DNA from: Sisyra terminalis
Lineage: Eukaryota > Arthropoda > Insecta > Neuroptera > Sisyridae
Length of the DNA stretch: 64,000 nucleotides
Assembly (NCBI GenBank): GCA_958496175.1
Contig: OY292277.1
Location: forward strand, 41,489,050 to 41,553,049
Reading direction: 5' to 3'
The translations under genes were made by a program, and so were the position numbers. The notes below the pieces were generated by a model. The model saw nothing but the letters and a program-made list of their open reading frames with translations. It had not been told where the DNA came from and searched no databases. Shown one piece after another: positions 1 to 11,800 of this stretch; within the stretch, counting starts at the first letter, position 1, and every line of letters begins with the position of its first letter.

Positions 1-414
1 AAGTCATTTTCCGATTGAATATGTTATCAAACAATTCATTTTGCCACCCCCGATGTTTAAACTTTTTTATTTAACCTGCAGGGGCCGACAAAATGGCGTT
101 CAATATCGACCATGTATAGATAGTAACAATTTCAATTTTTTCCTCTTCAATCGACTCAATTTGAATATTTGAAAATTTCGGCAATTTTTAAAACCCAAGT
201 GATAAAAATGTGATTTTAACGTGGAATTCTAATTCAATCAAAAAAAAAAAAACAAGTGACAGTGTGTGGGTAAAATCATACTTATTTTGTTTACAATTTA
301 ATTTTTCGAATCGATTTTCGTTTTCAAAGGAAAAAGCGCGGCGTTTTCGAAAGAATTGATAACAATTTTAATTTTCTTGTAGTTAACAAATAAATCTAAA
401 GCTTCATTTAACAT
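1..414 (+). promoter_or_regulatory. Possible promoter and 5' UTR exon of the ABCA5-type gene
   Basis: This stretch is less AT-rich than what follows and has no long reading frame. It contains an AAAATGGCG motif near 91-100, resembling a motif common near insect promoters, and a CG-bearing patch near 337-352. A strong splice donor (GTAAGT) begins at 415 and a weaker one (GTAAAA) near 271. A pyrimidine-rich acceptor ending in TTTCTTTAAG lies at 8751, about 86 bases before the ABCA5 start codon. An 8.3-kb 5' UTR intron from 415 to 8751 is therefore plausible. This is inference: it could equally be the promoter of a gene beyond the window edge. Transcript data would be needed to choose. Confidence 0.25.
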
Positions 415-2162
415 GTAAGTGTTTATTATTTTTCTAGTTCACAACAAAATATTTTTAAAAAAAATACCGGCTTATTAACATATTTCTGTTTGTACATAAA
501 AAAAAATGAAAATCAAGCATTAAAATAAAATTATTGACCTACAAAATCAGTTTAATGTGGCTTTCTTTCCCAAAAATTAACGTTTTTCCAAACAATAGGT
601 CAAATAAATTTGTGCCACTAAGGTTACTCTTGGTCAATTTTCTATTTTACCTCATGTAAAGTTGCGATTGAGTAAAAATATATTTTTTTAACTTTTCAAT
701 AGTTTCATATTTTATAAGTGCTTAGCTTTGATACGGATTTTTAAAAAAAATTATCAAAAAAATAATATGAATTTTTATGACATGACCTAATAAATTATCA
801 CTCCAAGAAGAGCTTTGAAAGAGAAGCCTTAAATATTATGATAGCTAATAAAAAAAATATATAATAAATTGTAAAATCGATATTATCCAAATATTGTTTT
901 TCAGTGTGTAATGGCTTTTAAAGGTGAGGGTGTTTGGTTGACATTTAAGACAGGAATTGATTAATAAGGAAATTAGTTAGTTATAATACATTGTTTGGAA
1001 ATCTATAATACATTAACCCACAAAAGCTTATAATGGAACTATTTAAAAGCTTTAAGGCAGTTACTTGAAAAAAAAATTTTTTTTGTTCAATTAATACCTA
1101 CAAAATACAAGAAGCAAGTATAAAAAACCCACAACCACATTAGAAGAGGATTTTGTCTTCTTCAGGCCCTTATATACAAGTTATTCAAGATTATAATAAA
1201 AAATATATATTTTTTTATATTTATGAAGAAAAAGGTCATTAGCATATCTATAGTTTTAATGGATGTTTTTTGAATATTTTATTTATCTTTTTTAAAATTG
1301 CTAAAATTTAATCATTTTAATCTGCATATCTTTTAATCAATATTTGGAGATTAAAGCTCTGATTTGTTTGAGCTTTTACTTTGCTGAATTTTTGTAAATA
1401 TTCTTCTATAATCTTTAAATACCGAAAAAGAATTTGAAGACAAATATTGGCAAACAAAGCTGTCAAAGATACTATTGATAAGTATCAAGAAACTAGAAAA
1501 GTTATTTTATTAAAAAGAATCTGAAGTTTCTTAGGGTATCCAGTTACTCTTCAAATAAGGAACTTGAAAACTTATCGTTACTTTCTTTTTGCGATACTTT
1601 TAAATATATTTTTTAGATACTTTGTATGTATTAAGTTTCGTAACATATAAGGTATAGTATTTAGGTATTCAGATAATGTATTTCTGATCTTAATTGTCTT
1701 AAGAAAAAGGAAAGTATGCACCTATGATTAAACTTCTGTTAATACATTTAAAGAAAAACGATAAAAAATCAATATAACAGGGAAATATTGAAATATATAG
1801 AACTAAACAAAATAAACTTTTCATGAAATCTAAAATATATAAGATCATCATCCATGCCTACAACTAATTAGAGTTAAACTAAAATACAATAGTGGAAAGT
1901 TGTCAAAAAAAAAAAAACTATAAAGTAAACATTATTTTGTACAATTATGTAGTCAGATACCACATTTGGTTCTTTACTAGAGAACACGGGGAACTTCGTA
2001 CCACCTAAAATTGAATAGCGAATATTAATTGATATCGATAAAATTGCCACATTTTAAATTATTAGCATGAATAACATTAAATTCATATACTTATGCCTGA
2101 TTATAACAAATCAAATGTGTTTTTTAAATATACATTTTATTTTTCATCCTTAGATTAATTTT

Positions 2163-2245
2163 TATAAGAACATTGATCATTTTTTTGAACGTATAAGAAC
2201 ATTGAACATTGTTTTGAACATATAAGAACATTGAACATTAAAATC
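2163..2245. repeat. 29-bp minisatellite, about 2.8 copies
   Basis: The phrase TATAAGAACATTGA begins at 2163, 2192 and 2221, an exact 29-base period. The copies differ by a few bases (GATCATT versus GAACATT). Confidence 0.75.
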
Positions 2246-3344
2246 CATAAATATAAAAAATTCATAAAATCTCACTTATTAATGAGTTTTTAGATATATA
2301 TAGATAATTTTAAACTCACTTTTATTTTTTATTTTTTATATCCTTTAAATTTTCACGGTTTTTTTGTTCAATACGCTTTTAAGGTCGCTATTTGTCAGGA
2401 ACTGGATGCTTACGGGGAATGTTTCTTTTTTCATCAGTACTTTTGCAATAGAATATTTTTGTTATCATTTGACCTTTCTGCATTAGTACCATGAAGTTGT
2501 TAAAATGTGCTACAATGATATCCCGATCTTAGCAATTATTTTATTCTAACAAATATTTTATCCTTTCTTCACTGTAGTTATAAGTGAACCATTATCTTGA
2601 AGCCAACGTACGATGTATATAATATATTAGGAGTTGTTTGATGAATTAGTTTCTCTACTTATGGTATACTCTTTATTTCTTTGAATATATATTTATATTT
2701 TTTCAGATTTTAAAATGGAAAATGAAAGTTTAAATAAGTTTCTTTTTTATTAATTAGTCATCCCTTTTATTAATTTGTAACCCTCTTTGTTACCTGGTAC
2801 CTGGTATAATAGTTTCGGTATTTTTGATTTTTGTTGTTGTGTTTATTATTGATTCTGATTTTAAAAATAATTGCTACTCTTTCATTGCTTTTTACACTTT
2901 TTACACATGTACTAAATTTGAAATATTTCTGAAATCCTATCATCATTTTGGTCATAACTCTATAAACATCAGCACAAAAAATATTACAAAAATTGGTTTT
3001 ATTTTATTAACGTTTTGGAATCATTAAATATTTTAGGTCGCGCTATTTTTAATAATAATCTTTCTCAATAAGATTTATTAACAACACTCACACAAAATAT
3101 GAATTTAATTATAAATTTGACACTTAAATTCAATAAATAAATAAGTCAAACTCAAACGGTCGCTATGCGTTTTTCACAAATCATAGACATCAATGGTTAC
3201 AAATAATGTATAAGTATGCGTGATACGAGCAAATAGTAGCGAAATATGTCAAACTTAATTTATTTAAAAACGCGTTTTATTCATAATTTTCCAGATATTC
3301 TAATACTTGTTCTATTAATCAAGGCGTAGACAAATCCAACAAAT

Positions 3345-3432
3345 CATTGATCATGAAAATCGGTCCAGCCATTCTTCAGTTATAAATAGTCAAACTAATA
3401 CGACTTTGTTTTATATATCAAAAAAAAAAAAG
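3345..3432 (+). mobile_element. Retroposon 3'-end relic
   Basis: The words AAAATCGGTCCAGCCATTCT, then CAGTTATAAATAG, then ACGACTTTGTTTTATATAT followed by an A-run match the typical tail of widespread insect retroposons, where a phrase about a query 'CGGTCCAGCCGTTCT' precedes a simple A/T tail. Only the 3' end is present. The family is not assigned. Confidence 0.4.
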
Positions 3433-5858
3433 AAAATTGGATACTTTATTTTTATAACTATTTGTTAGAAAAATTATCTCAGATACATTAAAATAACGAT
3501 GTTATTTCAAAGTAACTATGATTCTTTTTTCAAACAGCTTTGTTGATAAAGCACCTAAGGAAAAATTTTTTCGCCAAAACCTTGTACTAGGCCGAAATAA
3601 TACTTATTATTCTTTAAGGCCTTATACCCATTTGTAGGTAACATAATAGGTATGAATGTATCTATTGTAAGTTGGTGTTAAATTTGAAGCTTACTTGTAA
3701 TATTATTATTAATATAATTATTCAAATAACTCCAAATTTCGTTTAGCCAGACAAAACTTAGTATTTATTTTATAGCATCAGAATAATATTGTAAAAATTT
3801 CTTTTAATGCTTAATTGTTATTTTATTCATCTGTGATGATTGGTAGATAGTTAAATTTTTAATTGAATAGCAGATTTTCCCTACATTCTTTTTGTTTTTG
3901 GAAAATATTTAAAACAAACATAATTTATAGCGAATATATTTTTTAATACATTAAAATGCATAATTATTGTTAAATTATCTCAAACTTTATCTTTTTTTTT
4001 CAAAAAGATGATAAATTTTGAACCAATTCAGATAGTTTAGCAAACAAAAACAAAACAAAATTGATAAACCACAAATAAGTTTAACTTTATTTTATACTAA
4101 CTTTAAATTCTAAAAATTTATGAAATTTTAATGTTCTGTAAAAGTTTTCACTATAGTAGTCGCTAATTTTTTTACCAGATATGAAACATAGATTACAGTA
4201 TCAATAATAACTAAGAATTCGCGGGCATGACCAAAATAACTGAAAAGATTCCCATAGTAATTACTAGCGATAATAATTATAATCTAATGAAAACATTACG
4301 TTGAAGAGTAAATTGATAAATTATAATTGTTTTTGATATATTTTAAGAATAATCCATTCTTAAATGACTCAATATTAGTTTGTTGGTTTTTTCTTTGAAG
4401 TTTGTCAGAGAAGAAATGTATTTTGTGTTATATTTTAAACTTCATTTATAAGTTAAATTAACAAATTTTGTGGTAATTGTGCTAATACAAAAACGTTCAA
4501 TCTGTGTAGTATTTTATAATATGTTTTAAGAATTAAGTGAATTTTCACGATTAACGTTTTAGTAAAAAAATAGTTTACATACTTCACATAATAAGAAAAA
4601 ATCGGGATTTTTAATCGAGGGAAAGGAGGTTTTCTTCATAAAACGTGATTCGCTAGTTTTAAGGAAATCATAATTTATAAAACAAACCAGTAAAATTAAT
4701 CAAACAGTATTTGATATTATTACTTCTTTTTAAAATATAACAAAAGCAACAAATGTAGTAAGTATATTTTTGTAAAGCGTATTATTTTGTTAACTGTTAA
4801 TAATACTGTAATTTTCACAAACACTTTTATAGATGCGTTTTTGTTTTATTTATAACTAACATTGAGGTAGATAAGGGATCGGGAACATTTATGCAATAGA
4901 ATTTTTTTTTCGATCTGATAAAATAATTTTTGAAAAAATCAAACATAATTACATAAATTGGAAATATAGTATTGTCCTTTTTTATTATTTTTTTTTTTGG
5001 GGCTTTGGGTACCTATTAGTATAAGGAAACTATAGAACTTCAAAAATTGAAACACTACCATTTAAGACAGTTTGGATCACACTCAAACAAGACGGGACTG
5101 ATAAAAGAAAAGACAAAGAGAAAAAATGAAAGTATTAGGCAAGATAAAGGAAAGAAGGAAACCATTACCAAAAAAAAAAATATTGTTTTTTTTGGGTTTT
5201 CAATGCTTTGCTTAAAGAGAAATGTGGTAAAAAATTAATTAATAATATTTGATTTGGTAACTGGAATATTATAGTTTTTAGTTACTGAAGAACCACAAGC
5301 ATGGTTCTTCTGAGCCACTGGTAACCAATCCCTTTGGAAGTGTGGTAGATTAATTGTTGTGTTTTGGAGACCTTAGGACAAACCAAAAAATTGATTTCTT
5401 TTTTACGTTTGGATGAATATAATTTCAAATATATTCCCCAAACGGATTACTTGAAAAGAAAATCTTAAAAAATAATATTGAAGTGTAACTATAACGATTT
5501 ATCATACTATAGAATAAATTTTTTGAAACAAATATTGGTTTGAAATCGTTTTCACCATACGTTATTAATAAAAATTTATGAAATTGGGTTGATTATTTCA
5601 AATTAAATTAAATCTTTTATAATTTTAACTAATCGTCTATAAAATTGACTATTATTTCAATAATACACAGTTTAAGAGCAAAAAAAATCGTATAGAATCA
5701 TTTTTTATTCCTCGTTTTTTTAACGTTTAAGTTTATAAACTCAGTCACTCATAAATGTTTACTATCAACAAAATTTTTGAATTTTTTATTACAAATAGTT
5801 ATTGGAAGTTTTGTCAATGAAGGTCGATTAATTTTATATTTCAAACAACACGTATTTT

Positions 5859-6291
5859 GTGTATACAATATATAGAATATATTGCGGTCCAATTTATGTA
5901 GTATAATTTAATGTAATAATATATAAAAATCATACCATAAACATAAATTTGAACAGAAGTTCAAACAAAAATATTCGTGACGTATTGCCCAGATACGTAT
6001 TTCGATTGCCAAGCAATCTTCCTCAGTGATCATCAAGTAGTTTGGATCACTCCGTAACTGCTTTGTGATGATTCACAAAATTCACAAGCAGTTACGGAGT
6101 GATCCAAACTACTTGATAACCACTGAGGAAGATTGCTTGGCAATCAAAATACGTATCTGGGCAATACGTCACGAATATTTTTGTTTGAACTTTTGCTCAA
6201 ATTTATGTTTATGGTATGATTTTTATATATTATTACATTAAATTATACTACATAAATTGGACTGCAATATATTCTATTTATTGTATACACA
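5859..6291. mobile_element. Foldback (palindromic) MITE, family A, copy 1
   Basis: A 433-bp near-perfect inverted repeat. The left arm starts TGTGTATACAATATA and passes through AGATACGTATTTCGATTGCC to CCGTAACTGC; the right arm returns GCAGTTACGG through to TATTGTATACACA. The loop is about 26 bases and itself contains TTTGTG/CACAAA. Arms differ at only a few positions, for example ATTTCGATT against AATCAAAAT, so insertion is fairly recent or the arms are kept alike by conversion. There is no reading frame. A diverged relative lies at 11245-11610. Superfamily not assigned; no clear target duplication is seen. Confidence 0.85.
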
Positions 6292-7022
6292 GTATAACTG
6301 TTCAAAGTCAGCGAAAAAATCTTATTTTGATTAAACACGTATGTATTTGCAATATGTCTCTATTTAATTAATAAAAACAAATTTGTGATATACTTAAAGA
6401 AAAAAAGGTAAATTAATCTTAAACTTTTGAGAAAATGTAAATATTTATAAGGTACATTATCTTTTAAAATATAACTTTGTATTGAAACGTGTATGCGATG
6501 TGCAGCTTTACTTTATGGAATTGGTTTCTAAGGAGTAACCTACTTTGAGGTTGAATAAAAATTGAGAGATACGATCGTAGTAAACCAAAGCATAAACTTA
6601 TACCTAGTTTAGATTTTAAAAATTACTTCTAGATAAAATATAAAACTTACAAAAAATTTATTAAAAGTTTTAAAAGTTAATATTCTGATCATTCACAGAA
6701 GCAATTCTTACGTTTGGCTTGGTAGAAACTTTTTGAAGATCATTAAAACTCAACTTTAAAAACTTATAAAATAACCATGATAAGAATGAGTATCTTATAT
6801 GTAAAACATATTGCTTATTTATACATTTGTTTTTCAATTTACACTATTTTTAAATGTAAATTTGTATAGGTACTAGAAAAATAATACCTGTTTATGAAAG
6901 TTACTATTTTCAAACGAAGTCCTAAGTGGAATGCGTTAAATAAATTTTTAATTAATACGAATACCTGTACTTACGAAGTACCTAGATCTATTGAGTACCT
7001 TAATATGGCTACATACCGATAC
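6292..7022. other. Non-coding spacer
   Basis: AT-rich sequence between two MITEs. I see no gene, repeat or regulatory site I can support here. Confidence 0.5.
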
Positions 7023-7274
7023 CAGTGATGGTGAACCTATGACCCATGGATCAGACACTGCCCCATACAAGCTTTTTAATTGACCTACGATAGCTAGATA
7101 ACCATTTTTTTATTATGTTTGAAGAAAGAAACTTTCATATCACTTGTATAGTCCTCTTTATGTTTCCCCATGTAAGGCGCTAACGGGTGCCATGTACATT
7201 AGTGACCCACGAGCTAGTACCAAAAAAATATGAACAAAATTTGATCCAGACCTCAAAAAGGTTCGCCATCCCTG
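7023..7274. mobile_element. hAT-type MITE
   Basis: A 252-bp element with 16-bp terminal inverted repeats: CAGTGATGGTGAACCT on the left and AGGTTCGCCATCCCTG on the right. Flanking 8-base sequences ACCGATAC (7015-7022) and ACCTATAT (7275-7282) agree at 6 of 8 positions, as expected for an aged hAT target duplication. CAGNGATGG-type termini are typical of hAT elements. It has no coding capacity and must have been moved by a transposase from elsewhere. Confidence 0.8.
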
Positions 7275-7282
7275 ACCTATAT

Positions 7283-8750
7283 TATACCCAGAATTTATAA
7301 ATACTTTATAGAGTACCTCTACTTATATGAGTAAGTTTTTAAAACTTAGAAAATATAAAATATGAAATCAAAATTATTGAAAGCTATTTCGTACTATTTT
7401 AATCAAAAGAATTACGTTTTCACATTATAATACATAAAGCTTTAATTTTGCGGAAGAAATTTTTAGAATTGGATATTTTTATATTCATTTTCTTTTCATA
7501 TTCTTTGTATGTGGAAAAACTATATGAACATACCAAATTATTCTGAAAATATCTCTAAATATTTCCGACCCAAAAAATTGTGTTTTCTCGTTGATGATCC
7601 CATTAAATTTTATTATTTTGCGCTTTATATGATGGTTATGGTTTATTGTTTTTAAAAACTTTCGAAAGATTTAAGAACCCGTTTTTTCTGAAGCGGAATA
7701 TATCCACTGTTAAATTTTTCGGTTCAACTTTAAAACCAAGAGATAGTATAGTTTTCATGTCTAGTTTATTCCTAGATTCACAAGATATATGAAAAGTGAC
7801 GACTGGTCTTAAAGTTTAAGTGCAGATGGAAAATTTAAAAACTCTTGAAAATTAATAGAAAAGTTGAAAATTTCACCAATTTGGCCAATTTTACTAGCCA
7901 AAATACTAGAAAGATTATAACACCCAAAAATCGACCATATTTTTGTGGCTACTATTAAAACCTTTTCTAAGATATATTTAGGCATAAGTACATCTAATAC
8001 TTGGTTCGAAATGTTAATAATTTAAAAGAGAATTTTAAAGTTTGTTCCAAGAAATAGATATTAACAAACGAATATTAATAATGATCTTTTTAAATTTACA
8101 AGCTAAACTAAAACCAACCTTTGAAAGTATAAAAGCTTAGCTACTAAGATTAAAAAAGTTTTCTCGTTAAAGTTTCTACTTTGTTAAGTTTTGTTACTAA
8201 AATAACCGACTTACTTTTATTTTATTTTTTTGCATAGCTTTAAAAATATTTGCTATCAATCAATCAATCACGTGATGCGCCTTCGGGGTTCATTTTTTAA
8301 AAAATTAAATCAGGAAATATTTTTTAGAGAAACCCAATCCCAAGAAAAAAGAATCAATAAAGTTATATTGCAAAATATATGTATCGACTTGAAACCATCT
8401 TTTTAGGTTGAAAAGAGCTTTGACTTGACAAGGATATACTATGATAAACTTTGATTTTTCAACATGTTTGGATTAAAAGCTTAATTTTTAATAACTAACG
8501 TTAGAATTTTGATCTTTGTACTTTGGCCAAAAATTTATTTGCTTAAAGACTGCACCAAAATTTGATCAATTTGTTAAAATTTAAAATGATATAATAAATC
8601 TATTCCAAAACATTATAAAACAAAAATTTTGAAGGACATAACGAAGATAAATGTTTCTCAAAGATAACCATGCAGTACACTTTCCCCATTTTGGTTTTCT
8701 TGATTTATTTTTCTCATTATTCGTAATTTCTTTTTCATTATTTTCTTTAA
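7283..8750. other. Non-coding stretch upstream of ABCA5 exon 1
   Basis: AT-rich, with no supported gene. It ends in a long pyrimidine-rich tract (about 8702-8751) closing with TTTCTTTAAG, which looks like a splice acceptor. If used, the exon starting at 8752 would carry a 12-codon upstream reading frame (ATG 8752, TAG 8788-8790) before the ABCA5 start at 8838. Confidence 0.4.
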
Positions 8751-8837
8751 GATGTTCTACATCCACTCTTGGCAACAAAACCGAAACTAGAACGCAAATA
8801 ATTGGAGTTAAACCAGCTTTACAAAAACCACAGCAAA

Positions 8838-11800
8838 ATGGGCGAGAAAACTCCATCAACGTTCCTTTCTCAGCTGAAAGCGATGTTAATACGCAATTTA
8901 CTGTTAAAAAAGCGTGAAAAAAGAAAAACAACGGCGGTAAGTACCTACTGTAGATTTTACCTATTTCTTATTTTTGTTTTGTCGTTAAAATCTATAGTTT
9001 GGAAATGGTTCGTTTAGATAAATAAAAGCTTTTTCGTCATCACTTCGTTCATAAATATTCAATCGACTGTTTATTAATTCAATGACATGTATCTTTTTTA
9101 TATAATGACGGTGAATCCACAAATAATATGAAGCATGTTATGTGCTTTTGCCTGCGTAAGCGTTTTAATAATTTATTTGGATATATGTTCGCGGTGGAAA
9201 ATTACGAATGGTATATAAACCTAGACAGGCGTTTTTACATTGATATACTTATAACCGTTGTGTATAAATTCAACGCAAACAGGGACATATGTTACTGCTA
9301 CAAATAATAAAATAAAAAAGTCTTCTTTATAGCTATAACTTTTTCATTTTTACTACAAACGACAAAAATAAAGAGAGTCATAAAGGGAATATTCAACCTA
9401 TAAGAGACATTGAAAATATTATACATTTTATTTCATTGAGGACGTGGATCGTTAATTTCAATTAACAATAAATTGAATTAAAGTATTTACATTGAAATAT
9501 ATTTACATTATAAAAACTGAAACTACTTTTATGTATATATTTTTTTTTAAATTATAATTTTAATTCACAATATTAAACTTTACTTATACTTACTAAATTA
9601 GATACTCTTCAAGTGAAATGAAACTAAGACTTATTAAATTTAGATTTTCTTTTACATTATATACTGATATATGTAGAACGATTTTGAATACGTTAAACTA
9701 TATTTAAAGTTTTAGAGCAGAAATTGATTAAAAATGAAATAAAAGTTGCAGGGATTATTAGCTGATTTCATCAACTGCTATTTTAAAAGTGCTAATTTTT
9801 CATTGTCCTAAAATTTTTAATGGGTTTGGAATTAAATTACTCCACATCTTCAATATATTGAGAATATTATTTACGAAATGGTCCGGGGAAAAATGAATTC
9901 ATTATTAAATAGATGATATAATTCAGATCTCAGCTTTTATTTTTTTAAATAAGAAGACAATTCAGGTTGTTTAAGATCGGTTCTTTTATTTAATATTTTT
10001 ATTATTCAATTAGCTAAGTTTTGTTACGTATCGTAACTTCATCAGGCTTCTTGATTCACAAAAATAAAATATTTTCAATTTAAATTCAATAAATAAATTT
10101 TATTAATATAAACTTAACATTTATTTATTGAATTTAAATTGAAAATATTTTATTTTTGTAAATCAAGAAGCCTGATGAAGTTACGATACGTAACGAAACG
10201 TAGCTAATTGAATAATAAAAATATTAAATAAAAAAACCGATCTTAAACAACCTGAATTATCTTCTTATTCATTATTAAAGTTTAAAACTTCAATTATTAG
10301 TCAAAGTTTTATATTTTCTTAAAATTTCAAAAATTTTCTTACTATCGCCTACGAATATTATTATTATACTTTTTTTTTTGGTTTATCGGGAAGTAACGTG
10401 GTTTTCTTTTGGGAGGGAAGGAAAAAAATACGATTTTCTTATAATGTATAAATATTTTATTGAATTATGTGTTGTCCAATCACGTCATATACCTTTTGCA
10501 ATCTTTCTGGTATTAACATATTTCTACGCTCATTATATTTTTGTTCATTGAAGACAAAAAACAGATCCAGGTGATTAATCTCATCATTTGGCGCAAAGGT
10601 TTGGCCATTTAAACCATTTTGTAGAGACCGAATTCAATACTAATTCGAAGGTTCCAGATTTGAAGAATATGGTAAAAGTGGAATTAAATTTCATTAAAGC
10701 TGCAAAAGCTTTAGGCGCGTTATCAAAATTGTATAAGATTTAATAAACCTACTGGTGGCCAAGTGGTCTAGGTGACCGCTCCAAAACTAGTAGGTAGTGG
10801 GTTCGATCTTCGTATCGTGATTATTATTATTGATTATTCATAATTAACCCTAGAGTCGCAAAAGGACCTTAGTAGTTATAAACCGATGATAAATAACAAT
10901 TCAAAAAAATATATTTTATAGACGGAAATTTTTTTTCGTCAAATATAAAGGTCATAAATTACCTTGACTAGCTTTTTGCCATCAAAGAACAAAAATGAGT
11001 ATGGAAGTATATTCATATAGTAGGTATATTCATTAGTATTTTAGTAGTAGGGATGTGTACTTTTAATTGAAAGATGACAGAAGATATTGAACTAAATTGG
11101 ACTGTAATATTAAAAAAATATATAAAGATACTTACATTATAAGAAATTAATCTTTCATAAAAAAAATGGAATTACTTCCTGAAGAACCAATAGTTTATGT
11201 TCTAATAAGATTTTTTTGCTGATTTTAAACAGTTTTACTATTTAAACAATATATAAAATATATTATAGTCTAATCCATGTAATATAATTAACAAAAACAA
11301 CCTTGAAACATGTACAAAATTCCCCCCAAAAAAATGTAGTCTTGGCGTATTGCTCAGATACATATTTTGATTGCCAAGCGTTTTCCTTGAAGTCTTTTGG
11401 GTCATCAAATAGTATTGGATTGCTTAATAACTGCTATGCGATTAGTCATCGCATTTGAAGGAAAAAAATTGCTTGGCAATCGAAGTACGTATATGGGCAT
11501 TACGTCAAAAGTACATTTGTTTGAGCTTTTGTTCAAATGTATACCGTTTACCGTTTACCGTTTGTTTACCGTTTACCATTGTTAATTAGATAACATAAAT
11601 TAGATCACAAGAAAAAGCTAACTGGTGACCAAGTGGTTAAGGAGGCCGCTCCAAAACTGATACGTTTTGGGTTTTGTATCGAGCAAATTTACAATATTTC
11701 TTGATTAATAGATTTTTATCAACCCTAGAGTCACTAAAGATCTTGGTAGTTATAAAACGACGGTAAATAACAAATGAACAAAAAGTAGTCACTAATATAT

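Larger units (their letters stand above)
421..5858. other. AT-rich non-coding stretch with minor repeats
   Basis: No reading frame here resembles a protein; the open frames of 60-70 codons are low-complexity AT-rich sequence. Small features seen: a 29-bp minisatellite (2163-2245), a retroposon 3'-end relic (3345-3432) and a short perfect hairpin at 5287-5310 (stem GAAGAACCA, six-base loop). Nothing else is recognisable. It may be the long 5' intron of the ABCA5 gene. Confidence 0.6.

Noticed and set aside
2770..3027. Overlapping 61- and 67-codon frames on both strands
   Set aside because: Low-complexity Phe/Ile/Asn/Lys composition as expected of random AT-rich DNA.
8581..8931. 116-codon minus-strand frame opposite ABCA5 exon 1
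   Set aside because: It mirrors coding sequence and a T-rich tract on the other strand; no protein-like motifs.
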